A stretch of DNA of 64,000 nt from Nitrospinia bacterium (GCA_029261715.1 JAJDAT010000025.1:558001-622000); one strand, 5' to 3'. Numbered from the stretch's first letter, positions 35,101-41,909 are shown. Made by a program: numbers and translations. The notes: generated by a model from the letters alone, not told the origin.

Positions 35101-37630
35101 CCGGCAAACGGTTGTTATCGACGCTAACGGAGCGCGCCGACAAACCGTGTACGATTTGAACGGTCGCGTAACGCAAACTGTCGACGGTAATGGAACCGCT
35201 ATTTCGTTTGAGTACGATGGAGTAGGGCAGACCACTAAAATAATTACCGCTTTAAATAATCAAACGCAAATGGAATATGACGGTAACGGTAACCTGACTA
35301 AAACTACAGACGCCGAGGGACGTATTACGACACATGAGTATGACGAATTAAACCGGCGTATTAAAACCACCGACGCCAACAATGGGATTACGGCTTTTAC
35401 TTACGATTTGCAGGGCAACCGCACTTCTTTGACAGACGCCGAAGGGCACACCACTTCATTTGTTTACGATGGTTTAGGCCGATTGACCGAGGTCAAAGAT
35501 CCACTGGAGGAAGACCCGGAAGATAAATCCACGGTGTTTACCTATGATGAAGCGGGTAATGTGTTGACCGCCAAAGACCGTAATGGTAACGAAGTTGGTT
35601 TTGCTTACGATACGTTGAACCGGTTATTTGCGACGGTTTTTGTCAACGATAACGCGCAGGAATTACGTACCTACGACAGTTTTGGGAATTTAAAGCAAGT
35701 CGCTAACGAAGACATTATTTATTCGTTCACTTACGATCAACAGAATCGATTGATTTCCAAAACCGACGAAAGGCTTGATCATAACGGAGCATCAACCAAT
35801 AAAATCCTAAGTTGGAGCTATGACAAAGTGGGGAACGTCGTTACCAAAACCGATTATCAAGGCAAAACGACTAACTACCAGTACAACGCCGCCAATCGAT
35901 TGATCGCGCAGAGTAATTCGGACCACGTACAAGTTTCTTATTATTATGACGAAGCGGGTCGATTGGTGAATCGTATTTTATCCAACGACGTGAAGAGTTT
36001 TTATCAATATGATGCAGACAATCGATTGACGTCATTGATCAACCAGGGTGTTGGCGGAGTTGAGATAAGTAGAACATTATACACCTACGACAAAGTGGGC
36101 AATATCAAAACTGTATCGGTAGGGGCGCAGGGGGCGGAACAGACCACGGTTTATACTTACGACAACTTAAATCGTTTGTTAGGAGTTGACGCGCCCAATA
36201 CGGCAAACGATCATACTTACGTCTACGATAAAGTAGGAAATCGATTAACTCACAACCAGGATGGCGTTGCTCATGCTTACGCCTACAATGTGAATAATCA
36301 ATTGATAGAAGTTCGGCAGGGCAGTATGGCGGGTCCCGTTGTTTATACATATACCTACGATTCTAATGGCAACCGGTTAACCAAGCGCAATGTCGACGAT
36401 ACGACTCTGCAAAGTTTTGTTTATGATCAGAAGAATCGGGTGACGGGGATGTCGGTTCCGGATAAGTCGTTTTATTTTAAGTACGATCCGAGCGATTACC
36501 GGATCAAAAACGACCCTTCGACAGGCTCAGGGCAGGTTAGTGCGGGAGGGACGCGAAATTACTATTTAGAAGGTGAGCATTTAGAAGCGATTTATGATCG
36601 TAACTTTCAATTACAGGACCAATATTTTCGTGGCGTGGTGGTGGACGAGGTAGTTCATGGACTCCATTACGATGCTGATGGCAACGAAAGCGGAACAACA
36701 TATCATCACGACCATTTACGGTCGGTCACTTCGACGGTTGGCTCGTTAGGGAGTACCTCATCAACGATGCAATACGGACCGTTTGGCGAGTTGATAACAG
36801 AAACCGGCAACGACAACGGCAACCGATTGCATTACACCGGACGTGAGTTGGACGATTCCGGGTTATACTACTACCGAGCCCGCTATTACGATCCAGAGGT
36901 TGGACGTTTTACGACGGAAGATCCCATTGGGTTTAAAGGTGGAATTAATAAGTATGCTTACGTTGGAAATAATCCAATTAACGGAAATGATCCGAGCGGT
37001 CAAGCGAGAGTTGAATTAATTGAACGACCTATAGATAATTCCCCAACTGGTAATCATGCTGTGATAGTTGTGACAGATCTGGATGGATCCAAAACTTTAT
37101 ATGAAGGTTTTCCCGAAGCACAATTAAATAATAATCAAACCCCAACTAATCTTTTTGGGGATTTGACTGCTGTGGTAAACCAAACAAATCCAAAGGATTT
37201 AGCTGGGCTGCCAAGTCAAGTTTTAGTGGATGACAATTTGCCCGGAAACGTTTATACGGGACAATTTAACGTTTATAACCAGCAAATCAATCAATCAAAT
37301 ATTAGTTACAACCCCTTAAGTACTAATAGCAATGCTTATGCATTTTCAGCTGTGGAACAAGTATTGGGCGTTAGACCTAATTCGCAAACTTTTTCTCCGG
37401 GAAGTACCCTTTCGTTATCAAACCAAATTCCCTTCAACAATGGTTTGCAATCTCCTCAATTCTCCAGTGGAGCTGAAGGTTTTTTTGATGGTGTTTCCAA
37501 TTTTTTTCAAGGTTTGTTAGGACTTAGTTCTAGTTCTTCTAGTTCAGGGGGAAATGGCGCTGGAGGAGGATTTGTTATTTATCCTAATAAGCCAAATAAT
37601 AATTTTATGGAATCTGTTTATTCTAAATAA
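26180..37630 (+). CDS. Giant secreted RHS-repeat mosaic protein with a variable C-terminal tip
   Basis: 3,816 aa from GTG 26180, which has AAAGGAG 8 nt upstream; the open frame back to 26033 is repeat sequence. Domains by residue: signal peptide 1-28; DUF7948-like domain about 74-389 (GKLPLRFEKNEGQTDSKVKF); SBBP propeller 389-844 (YSTYLGG, IAVDNSGNAYVTG); five HYR domains 845-1224; transglutaminase-like domain about 1236-1334 (RSQGIPARYAVG) lacking the usual nucleophilic Cys (GNDVDLATT); DUF6531-like start of the RHS part about 2113 (STVDPVSTVTGNMYLDETD); YD repeats to about 3450 with a LamG domain inserted at 2553-2771; RHS core 3461-3609 ending DPIGFKGG...NDPSG; tip 3610-3816. The tip (HAVIVVTDLDGSKTLYEGFP, YNPLSTNSNAYA) is not a family I can name. 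It ends in the tail [14 protein letters not shown] shared with the cassettes downstream. Probably a surface-exposed or delivered polymorphic effector. Confidence 0.85.
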   Translation: MFQVKRTLLWFNIIILTISLVLPQIVDAAPQEFRNTVWQDDKTLEGRNYLDPSPFGLKDDGESGGSENGQGSTAKHVPSATKVRIQNAYGKLPLRFEKNEGQTDSKVKFLSRGNGYSLFLTPTESVLTLTKPREGKEGYFDKISTGSEFHRKTKKIQNRLARCHPRTNGLCNNPEVKDLGNSLPLKKFRNTAWNNNEVEENQNNVTLNPKNVTVRLSNRDHNSQEEQTPSYETIAISMKVVGANPNAKVAGQEELPGKTNYLIGKDQSKWRTGVSNYKKVKYEEVYPGIDLVYYGNQRKLEYDFVVKPGVDLKVIALKFDGIDGMTLDDEGNLVLQTGNGEVIQQKPIIYQEVHGQRQPIEGKYSIQEDNRVAFLVSDYDKNKNLVIDPILQYSTYLGGTDSEFGRGIAVDNSGNIYVVGDTKSTGFPTISGAYQTNKTDSSFDVFVVKLNSTGSALVYSTYIGGNDQDRGYGIAIDNSGNAYITGLTVIDFPTTAGAFLENPLNNFAGFVAKLNPSGSDLIYSTYLGGTSGDNDARSIAVDDSGNAYVTGVTFASNFPTTSGGFQTTNNGSGDVFIIKLNSTGSGLIYSTLAGGVGEDRAFGIDLGTSGNAYVTGYTKSTDFPVTSGAYQTTFGNGPQDAFILRLNSDGSNLVYSTYVGGHADEVGTGIAVDNSENAYITGFTQGAYPITSGVFQSISAGPKESFVTKINSSGSSLIYSTYIGGINGDFARAIELDNLGNAYITGETWSYDSYPTTPGAFATAVPGVSSFLSKLNTDGSSLLYSTYVSGGGFVYGTGIAVDSLENAYIVGHTSSNSFPTTEGAFQESKAGSDDAIIYKVNFNQPIVTAPGNIILEATGPTTSVDLGIASAIDPQEGDLTPTSNMIGPFAVGIHTVTWSVTDSDGNIDSAPQIVTITDTTAPTVNPPEDITVFSASQTTLVTLGTATATDVVDGALTPTADNTGPFTIGVHTVTWSTIDSAGNIGTAYQTVIINAGYPPVVTPPLDVTVEATGPTSLVTLGTAVATDQEDGVLIPTVDNSGPFAIGVHTVTWSVTDSDGNTGSATQTVTITDSTIPTVIPPADVTLEATGPTTSVNIGLAVATDPIDGNLIPTADNLGPFAVGTHTITWTATDPSGNSGMATQTLTIIDTIPPIINPPTDILVVTMESAISVNLGTATATDIVDGTLTPIVDNIGPFAIGVYTITWSATDTNNNTGTATQTVTVSLPSDLGETSEIQFTSDSAQKLRDKANELGSAVKIYEYVRNNYEYQLYHGSISGSINSFLAKRGNDVDLATTLIAMLRSQGIPARYAVGNVTLKKEDLMNWLNVKNFDLAVSILRDQGIQGPGSIGPEVSADGNSVTFERIWVQALVSYEDYRGIGSDESLDCAGTFIPDPCLWVDLDPAFKLRKYHNQRIDIYGQVQFDYDRYFHAIRNNDIEYKDKNPLEIYKQEILEYLRIHHPGKTLEDVKDPGLIIKEELELLPASLPFETVGEVKTYDSTEEHDLDFSVSNPAGLKKWQKKLKFKLKFEAIDINLPWEILLSDASYQKLSLSFVSSLPGSQSVVARFNGIDAVSPYVINININGQPVVQDGAIFNLQLEMDGPPAIEAGGIDDVFTSENEGLIVGGYYHISTGGYSSNWSQVHRATEQLLTANDQYPILNDASDIPYVDENENKIIDPGELPLLDHDEAQEALTGGLLYVAGMQFWADFYEKIQELGAIDYVISPIRGFAGIVSSTNEVEYLDGTTFAIMPGGLLVDMSSYSNGDWRINEPEKIAGLTNDLQAHIGSSLEHEVWQQMTGYDAVSTVRGIQMALAQDLDNDGQFDARLLHLKKTATEDTFPAAAPHLGFTSQAPPNFERADRFVFSTRPSTWSWEPNPDESHIFLTFKSTIDSSDSDIRRLYVNYFSEAGDSVFPTVGIVPCFDYQEDLITSFSPGSTVTGNYCGGEDIGGVSREQTLIRLEEIYTDYTGGAPQFEYFDRSQGFVPSENVYRLSDEELPSDYFPSEDVMNFHYSIYPKDPPDYRLEFVIPSRLTVGPTYRFKVFNGRQFNSNDELTGWSMSISNMSFTANGGYVAAEEELKPEEDTTGQLFDNELFNNETFVGLVNNDEIRTPSTVDPVSTVTGNMYLDETDIAIKGRGLNVGFTRTYNSGQIDLGDGKPFSKGWTHSYNMKLRSNDFGQHPNYPVELASENENNLTSSITYTNERGGEANYLVNDLGSYAVTPPKGFFDDLQLDTPSMGYHTLTFRNGTKYVFYSGNNMRSPGQTARLDRIEDPYGNQLSFQYDGSGNLTAITDNLNIAGRTGLSLTYSGDRLASITDWTGREWTYDYDAQSRLSSITDPLGNIKTYSYDGDSNFLNEEEYPADRNGEKAKTNYTYYENGKTFNNANALGQGETIDYDLYRKSTRVTDADGFVRTYRYDQNGALLQLEEPDGGILFFDNSEDSLRYQKTDALGFVTQYSYRSSGNAGTQASDNFGRVSREIDPLGFSTQFEYGLFDQPSHVVNKRGHASVLTYFETTDSSLGAVAGKLQREEILFEDPNAEPVETNNGNYTDDDTVLMLHFDELNGTFVDSSPSEHVITAVNGATTVNAPDNPLNPGSNAGSFDGIDDGLTIPDSEDWEFGNGDFTIELWFRLNETSPGSGVVKNSGSFFSQGPNASVGYFDFGYDGQGNTISFYDQPGNTFSLTIGAVFAPNTWYHMALVRDGIIFRYFLDGIEQGTKISNATLLDHTGPVSIGKRSYQTNYSQINGQIEEFRVSKGVARWTSDFTSPTTPYTAPPPPSGINTVLAEYTYTPGGNLETKTDFYDPANPNKKRVTTYTYDADDFNPTQVTVTGYPEGETVTVDTTYDALGRKLTERLNRRNSYADETLLQLTSTFEYDALGRVIAVTDTLGNVARTVYDANGQVTQESVDYKQTDASFVTRIFKTYEYDVAERLIKETDIDGNSTQYAYDARGNVISATDANGNVTRFEYDAMNRQTVVIDANGARRQTVYDLNGRVTQTVDGNGTAISFEYDGVGQTTKIITALNNQTQMEYDGNGNLTKTTDAEGRITTHEYDELNRRIKTTDANNGITAFTYDLQGNRTSLTDAEGHTTSFVYDGLGRLTEVKDPLEEDPEDKSTVFTYDEAGNVLTAKDRNGNEVGFAYDTLNRLFATVFVNDNAQELRTYDSFGNLKQVANEDIIYSFTYDQQNRLISKTDERLDHNGASTNKILSWSYDKVGNVVTKTDYQGKTTNYQYNAANRLIAQSNSDHVQVSYYYDEAGRLVNRILSNDVKSFYQYDADNRLTSLINQGVGGVEISRTLYTYDKVGNIKTVSVGAQGAEQTTVYTYDNLNRLLGVDAPNTANDHTYVYDKVGNRLTHNQDGVAHAYAYNVNNQLIEVRQGSMAGPVVYTYTYDSNGNRLTKRNVDDTTLQSFVYDQKNRVTGMSVPDKSFYFKYDPSDYRIKNDPSTGSGQVSAGGTRNYYLEGEHLEAIYDRNFQLQDQYFRGVVVDEVVHGLHYDADGNESGTTYHHDHLRSVTSTVGSLGSTSSTMQYGPFGELITETGNDNGNRLHYTGRELDDSGLYYYRARYYDPEVGRFTTEDPIGFKGGINKYAYVGNNPINGNDPSGQARVELIERPIDNSPTGNHAVIVVTDLDGSKTLYEGFPEAQLNNNQTPTNLFGDLTAVVNQTNPKDLAGLPSQVLVDDNLPGNVYTGQFNVYNQQINQSNISYNPLSTNSNAYAFSAVEQVLGVRPNSQTFSPGSTLSLSNQIPFNNGLQSPQFSSGAEGFFDGVSNFFQGLLGLSSSSSSSGGNGAGGGFVIYPNKPNNNFMESVYSK
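26325..26361. repeat. REP-like copy embedded in frame in the giant gene
   Basis: ACCTAGATCCTTCG ... CAAGGATGACGG lies inside the coding sequence and is read as YLDPSPFGLKDDG, between the signal peptide and the first domain. Confidence 0.8.
26667..26719. repeat. Second in-frame REP-like copy, inverted
   Basis: GTCATCCTAGAACG ... GAAGGATCTAGGT, read as CHPRTNGLCNNPEVKDLG. It sits in an insertion that splits the DUF7948-like domain. With the copy at 26325 it forms an inverted pair. Confidence 0.8.
36511..36540. repeat. In-frame CCCTTCGACAGG-type palindromic repeat in the RHS part
   Basis: CCCTTCGACAGG followed by CTCAGGGCAGG (36514-36536) is a different, widely distributed palindromic repeat. 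It is translated as DPSTGSGQ within the last YD repeat, where related RHS proteins run directly from the YD repeat into NYYLEGEHL. Confidence 0.7.
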
Positions 37631-37658
37631 ATTAAAAGAATTTTGTTTATAGAAAAAA

Positions 37659-38033
37659 ATGATCTTTTCTGAGCCAATAATTAAATTGAAAAAAAATAAT
37701 TTAAGCAAAATGTTTTTGTTTGCTTGGATGGTGTTTTGCCTTTTTTTTTCGGGTTGTATTAAGGTAGATAGGAATAAAGTAATTCAAAAAGTGAGACAAG
37801 ATTTACCTATTGGATCGCCATTTGAAAAAATCGAAACTTATTTATCTAATAAAAAACATATGAATCGATTCAGATATCACCCCGATAAAGATATGTTTGA
37901 GTCTTTCATATATCCACTTGACTATGGCTATTCTTTATATGCTCCCTCTGCGATTTTTGAATTCAAATTAGATCGTAATAAGAATCTTAAGAATATTATT
38001 TATCGAATAAAACCTTTCCCAGGTTGGCGATGA
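37659..38033 (+). CDS. Small lipoprotein, candidate immunity protein of the giant RHS tip
   Basis: 124 aa. A hydrophobic segment followed by a lipobox (FLFAWMVFCLFFSGC) predicts a lipoprotein; ATG 37710 is an alternative start just before it. The mature part is basic (VRQDLPIGSPFEKIETYLSNKK, YRIKPFPGWR) and has no named domain. It starts 28 nt after the giant gene and overlaps the next gene by 4 nt (ATGA). Position directly behind the active tip suggests immunity, with an envelope location matching a tip acting outside the cytoplasm. Inferred from position only. Confidence 0.5.
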   Translation: MIFSEPIIKLKKNNLSKMFLFAWMVFCLFFSGCIKVDRNKVIQKVRQDLPIGSPFEKIETYLSNKKHMNRFRYHPDKDMFESFIYPLDYGYSLYAPSAIFEFKLDRNKNLKNIIYRIKPFPGWR

Positions 38034-38599
38034 CTCAGACTTTCACAAAACTCTTCGGAATTATTACACTAAAAGAGTGGACGGTTGGCCCAAAGCACCA
38101 AATAGCCAATCGTTTCTTTTGGTTATTCTTAATCGCTGGCTTTTCGAATTTTAACTTTTTTGGAGTTTTAGGAGAATTCCCGACCGACAATGTTTTTGTT
38201 GGATTTCTTTTACTGGGTGCCCCCGCTATATTATTTGCTGTGGCTGGAATCGCATTCTTGAATTTAAAAATAGCCGCTTTAATAGGTATTTTTTTATTAT
38301 TTCCAAATTTGATTTGGGATGCACAGAATATAAAAGAAATTTTGAGTCTTATTTTAAACTTTGGCTCCATGATACACTTTTTGTTCGCCATTTTTCTTTT
38401 ACCTTCAATATTCATTACCCCAGTTGCGTTCTTGATGTCGTTTTCGATCTTATTAGCAAAAGATTTGTCCTATTCGATGAATTTAGAATTTTGTTTTAAT
38501 AAGCACTTAATTGCTGGTTTGATTCCACCTCTATTGACTTTAGTTTTTCTTTATAAAATTCTTTCCCAAGGTTTTCCAGGAACCCTGTTTTATGAGTAA
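38030..38599 (+). CDS. Polytopic membrane protein, partner of the lipoprotein upstream
   Basis: 189 aa from ATG 38030, coupled by an ATGA overlap to the lipoprotein. About five hydrophobic segments are visible (FFWLFLIAGFSNFNFFGVLG, VGFLLLGAPAILFAVAGIAF, IAALIGIFLLFPNLIW, FLFAIFLLPSIFITPVAFLM, LIAGLIPPLLTLVFLY). No known family is recognised. Likely part of the same protective or accessory pair behind the active tip. Confidence 0.55.
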   Translation: MTQTFTKLFGIITLKEWTVGPKHQIANRFFWLFLIAGFSNFNFFGVLGEFPTDNVFVGFLLLGAPAILFAVAGIAFLNLKIAALIGIFLLFPNLIWDAQNIKEILSLILNFGSMIHFLFAIFLLPSIFITPVAFLMSFSILLAKDLSYSMNLEFCFNKHLIAGLIPPLLTLVFLYKILSQGFPGTLFYE

Positions 38600-38671
38600 A
38601 AGAAGTACTAATTAAAGATTTCTGTCAATTCAAACGATTACTTCCCTAATATTTCTTCTAAGTGAAGAATT

Positions 38672-38728
38672 ATGATTTATCTCAATAAACCTAATCTAAA
38701 CATGATGCAGAGGGTTTATGAAAAATAA
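38672..38728 (+). pseudogene. Remnant of an RHS tip C-terminal tail
   Basis: Reads MIYLNKPNLNMMQRVYEK then TAA, matching the shared tail ([17 protein letters not shown]) of the cassettes. No matching RHS core or tip precedes it, so it is what is left of a lost cassette. Confidence 0.7.
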
Positions 38729-38804
38729 AATTATTTCTCCTCTACTTGATTTATTTCCGTACCTAAAAATTAAGCCAAAAGCCACTTTTGAGTAAGTGGG
38801 AAAA

Positions 38805-38905
38805 TTAATTTCAAAACCGCGTCTGGGTCAAAATTTTAGATCGTCGTTTTTCTTGAAAAAATTGATTTGTAACTGATTGGAAGCTTTGAGGTAATTTGAT
38901 TTTAA
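38805..38905 (+). repeat. Cassette leader repeat L1
   Basis: Non-coding block starting ATTAATTTCAAAACCGCG and ending GATTGGAAGCTTTGAGG then TAATTTGATTTTAA. It precedes orphan tip 2. Copies L2-L4 occur at the same place before the other tips. A partial extra start (TTAAGCCAAAAGCC) is at 38770-38784. Confidence 0.8.
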
Positions 38906-38930
38906 TGGTCGGCGTCCTTCTGACTGCATA

Positions 38931-39719
38931 TATTACTACCGAGCCCGCTATTACGATCCCGAAGTAGGGCGGTTCCTCACGGAAGACCCTTTAGGTTTTG
39001 AAGCTGGCGTTAACTTTTACGCTTATGTGAGCAACAATCCTATTATTTCCAATGATCCAAGTGGATTGATTGAAAATAATCCGGGTCGAAGTCTTTATCA
39101 GCTCACAGAAAGCAAAGCTAAAGCAACAATTCAAACTTCTTTCGGAAAGCTTTACCAAAATGCCACTACTGGAGAATGGTGGAGTAAAGACCAATCTAAG
39201 CACGCTGCATTTAAAGTGCATAAACAAACTTCTAAGGGATTTGAAGTTATTAGGGAAGCAAATAAATACGGCGATTTTATTGATAAACATAAAAGCAATA
39301 TAGGGAAGTTTATTCCTAATAGTCAAACTTGGGGGTTTAATGCTAATCCAAAATTTTCAGGTGGCGGGATTGGGAAAGCATTACAGGGAGCTGCGAAAGG
39401 AGCGGCAAAAACTGGGCTCAAAGGAATTCCAATAGTTGGCGTTGTTGTTGACTTACTTACTCCAAATGAGGCGGGAGCGGGCTCAACAACTTTTCCTGAA
39501 ATTCCAAGTGGAGCCGAATATGCTTTTAGTTTATTAAGAAATAATCCTCATTCTATCGTTCGTGCCTTGGCAGCCAAGCATTTGCAACGTAATTTTTCTG
39601 GCTTCTATTCTGCTATTAATATTGGTTCTTTTGGAAATTTAACAGGAGCTAGAGGAGGATTTGTTATTTACCCAAATAAGATTAACAATAATATGATGAA
39701 GCGAGTTTATAGTAAATGA
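38931..39719 (+). CDS. Orphan RHS tip cassette 2 (predicted nuclease-type toxin tip, no own start)
   Basis: In frame from the core anchor [21 protein letters not shown] to the tail ending NNNMMKRVYSK; open back to 38895 but with no ATG, first possible start GTG 39027. After NDPSG the tip reads WWSKDQSKHAAFKVHK then ANKYGDFIDKHKSNIGKFIP. I recognise this as a toxin-tip type found in many RHS and contact-dependent effectors, probably an RNase; the exact Ntox number is not certain. Residues after about 135 (IPSGAEYAFSLLRNNPH, AAKHLQRNFSGF) are shared with cassettes 3 and 4. It needs recombination into the main gene for delivery. The HEAT-like gene downstream is its likely immunity. Confidence 0.65.
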   Translation, partial: YYYRARYYDPEVGRFLTEDPLGFEAGVNFYAYVSNNPIISNDPSGLIENNPGRSLYQLTESKAKATIQTSFGKLYQNATTGEWWSKDQSKHAAFKVHKQTSKGFEVIREANKYGDFIDKHKSNIGKFIPNSQTWGFNANPKFSGGGIGKALQGAAKGAAKTGLKGIPIVGVVVDLLTPNEAGAGSTTFPEIPSGAEYAFSLLRNNPHSIVRALAAKHLQRNFSGFYSAINIGSFGNLTGARGGFVIYPNKINNNMMKRVYSK

Positions 39720-39870
39720 GGTTTTATTGAGAGTGATCGATGATAATTATAGAGTACCCAATTACGCATATTCTCACCACCGTATAGAGATTAAAAAATT
39801 TTCTTGTTTAAAAATGTTATCTAATTTTGCATAGAACTTATCTTTTTATTTTGACATTGGAATAAAATGA

Positions 39871-40278
39871 ATGATCAATTCTGCTGATGAATATAAACGG
39901 CTGAGAGAGAGCGATAAAGAAGAAGAGTGCGATAGAGTTGTTTATGAAGAGGCTCCTATTGAAGTATGGAAAGATATAATTAATCGGTTTCCTGACGCAA
40001 GAGAATGGGTTGCTCATAATAAAACTGTACCATTGGAAATTTTATCCATCCTTTCCAAAGATGATAATCCTGAGGTACGATATATGGTGGCCATGAAAAG
40101 AAAGTTGTCTAAGGAATTATTTGATTTGCTCAGTAAAGATAAAGATGAATCTGTCAGGATGAGGATAGCTTGTAATGCTAAAACACCTCGCGAAATTCTT
40201 GAAAAGATGAAAGAAGATGAAGTTATTGAAATTGTTAATTGGGTTACTGAGCGACTAGAAAACTTCGATTATAAATAG
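39871..40278 (+). CDS. HEAT-like repeat protein, probable immunity protein of tip 2
   Basis: 135 aa, soluble, with three alpha-alpha repeats (EWVAHNKTVPLEILSILSKD, RYMVAMKRKLSKELFDLLSK, RMRIACNAKTPREILEKMKE). Proteins with this RESDKEEE...VWKDIINRFPDAREWVAHNKT pattern are frequent directly behind polymorphic toxin tips, and I know of no other role. Its gene is 150 bp after cassette 2 and has its own ATG. It should work in the cytoplasm, matching a nuclease tip. Confidence 0.7.
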   Translation: MINSADEYKRLRESDKEEECDRVVYEEAPIEVWKDIINRFPDAREWVAHNKTVPLEILSILSKDDNPEVRYMVAMKRKLSKELFDLLSKDKDESVRMRIACNAKTPREILEKMKEDEVIEIVNWVTERLENFDYK

Positions 40279-40340
40279 TTGTATCCTTCCTTTTTAATTT
40301 GAAAGATTAAGCCGAAAATCTTTTCTAATTCTATAAAAAA

Positions 40341-40471
40341 ATTAATTCCAAAACCCGCATTGGGGTATTTTTACCTAGATCCTTCGCTTCGCTCGAGGAT
40401 GACAGGTATTGAGTTTTATTGGGAAAATTGGTTTGTAACCGATTGGAAGCATTAGGATAATTTGATTTTAA
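40341..40471 (+). repeat. Cassette leader repeat L2, interrupted by a REP-like copy
   Basis: Starts ATTAATTCCAAAACCCGCAT then TGGGGT, ends GATTGGAAGCATTAGGA then TAATTTGATTTTAA. Between the two ends, where L1 and L3 have an AAAATTTTAGAT segment, it has a REP-like copy (ACCTAGATCCTTCG ... CGAGGATGACA, 40373-40414). Confidence 0.8.
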
Positions 40472-40545
40472 GGTATGACGCTCGGCCTTCGAGAGCCTCA
40501 GGCGGACACTTTTTTGAAATCTGCTTAAAGGAATGAGCCTCCGTA

Positions 40546-41382
40546 TACTACTACCGAGCACGCTATTACGATCCAGAGGTTGGAAGGTTTTTAACCGAAG
40601 ATCCACTTGGTTTCGCTGCTGGAATAAATTTTTATGCTTATGTTAGTAACAACCCAATTAATGCTAGCGATCCCACTGGGTTACAAGAATTTGAATTTTT
40701 AGACAATGTTGCAAAGCAGGGAAGAGTAAACCTTGAAAACATTGTCCAGTCAGCACAGCAACCTGCAAAGGGTGATGGTTTATTAACTAATGCGGGAAGG
40801 TCTCTTCAGAAAAAAGCTGGTCGTGGTGGATCAGCATTTCCAAATGTTTCAGGAAACGACGCAAAAAATCGAGCTGGTCAAAATATACTGAATGAGATAA
40901 TTAGAGATCCAAATTCAGTTGTTAGAAATAAAGGTGGTGGAGTTACAGAAGTTTTTGATTCTAACGGTAGAGGGTTTGCGGTAAAAGCCGGCGCTTTTGA
41001 TGGATTTCGAGAACTACCAAAGAGTTTCGACTTATCCAAAACAATTTTAAAATTAACAGGTAGAGTTTCTTTAGGATTGACTGGCGGAATAGTTGGTTTG
41101 GGCGTGACTGTATTGGATGGAATACTAGGAGCGGCCGAAGCTGGAACAGGTTCTGATCTGCAAATTCCGCAGGGAGCCGACTTTGCGTTTGATTTGTTAA
41201 AGAATAATCCTCATCAAAGAGTTCGAGCTCTTGCCTCAAGGCATTTGCAACGTAATTTCCCTGACTTTTTTACTGGTATTCAGATTGGTGCATTTGGAAA
41301 TGTCGCACAAGCTAATGGAGGATTTGTATTATATCCCAATAAGATTAACAATAATATGATGCAGAGGGTTTATTCAAAATAG
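40546..41382 (+). CDS. Orphan RHS tip cassette 3 (no start codon upstream of 41077)
   Basis: Open frame from [21 protein letters not shown] to the stop after [15 protein letters not shown] at 40534-40536 closes it upstream. No ATG, GTG or TTG occurs until TTG 41077, so it cannot be translated as a toxin by itself. After ASDPTG the tip reads GRSLQKKAGRGGSAFPN ... [19 protein letters not shown], like the GRALQKH...GRGARF...FIGF nuclease-type tips known from many RHS proteins. A hydrophobic glycine-rich stretch ([20 protein letters not shown]) and the shared tail follow. Nearly the same tip as cassette 4, about 15% different in the first half and almost identical after. Confidence 0.65.
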   Translation, partial: YYYRARYYDPEVGRFLTEDPLGFAAGINFYAYVSNNPINASDPTGLQEFEFLDNVAKQGRVNLENIVQSAQQPAKGDGLLTNAGRSLQKKAGRGGSAFPNVSGNDAKNRAGQNILNEIIRDPNSVVRNKGGGVTEVFDSNGRGFAVKAGAFDGFRELPKSFDLSKTILKLTGRVSLGLTGGIVGLGVTVLDGILGAAEAGTGSDLQIPQGADFAFDLLKNNPHQRVRALASRHLQRNFPDFFTGIQIGAFGNVAQANGGFVLYPNKINNNMMQRVYSK

Positions 41383-41461
41383 TTTTAAATATTTTTTGTT
41401 CTTTGGGATTCTTACGTTTTAGTGAGTTTGCTTACCTAAATTTTTCGGAAAAAATGAGATA

Positions 41462-41884
41462 GTGAATACTTTTAATTTGGAAAGAGTTGAAAGAAAGAAA
41501 GGAAAAGGTCAAACCGGCTGTCAATATTTTGAATATATTATAAATGGCAAGCCTCTTTTAAATTTTTTTGAGGGAATTGTTGAGATTGGAGTGCTTGGTA
41601 GTTTTGGAGAAAAAAATGATAATGACGCAGCCCTTCAATTGTTAAAAATGAAGCCATCGGAATTAGACACGGATAGGGTTCCGTTATATATCTGTCCAGA
41701 ATGTGGTGACCTTGGATGTGGAGCTGTTACCGTAAAAGTATTAATAAAAGAGAATTGTTTTACTTGGTCCGACTTTGGATATGAAAATAACAACGAGGAG
41801 GGACTATTAGAATCCTATAATATTGGTCCTTTTTATTTTGATAAGGATGAATACCAACTTATATTGAATAAATTTCTAACCTAA
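41462..41884 (+). CDS. Probable immunity protein of tip 3
   Basis: 140 aa, GTG start at 41462, 79 bp after cassette 3. It contains a zinc-ribbon-like pair YICPECGDLGCGAVTVKV and then WSDFGYENNNEE. I recall similar small proteins behind RHS and CDI tips, but no named family. Soluble and acidic, consistent with binding a cytoplasmic nuclease tip. It is unrelated to the gene behind the closely similar cassette 4. Confidence 0.55.
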   Translation: MNTFNLERVERKKGKGQTGCQYFEYIINGKPLLNFFEGIVEIGVLGSFGEKNDNDAALQLLKMKPSELDTDRVPLYICPECGDLGCGAVTVKVLIKENCFTWSDFGYENNNEEGLLESYNIGPFYFDKDEYQLILNKFLT

Positions 41885-41909
41885 AACCATGACTGGATCG
41901 GTAGAAAAA

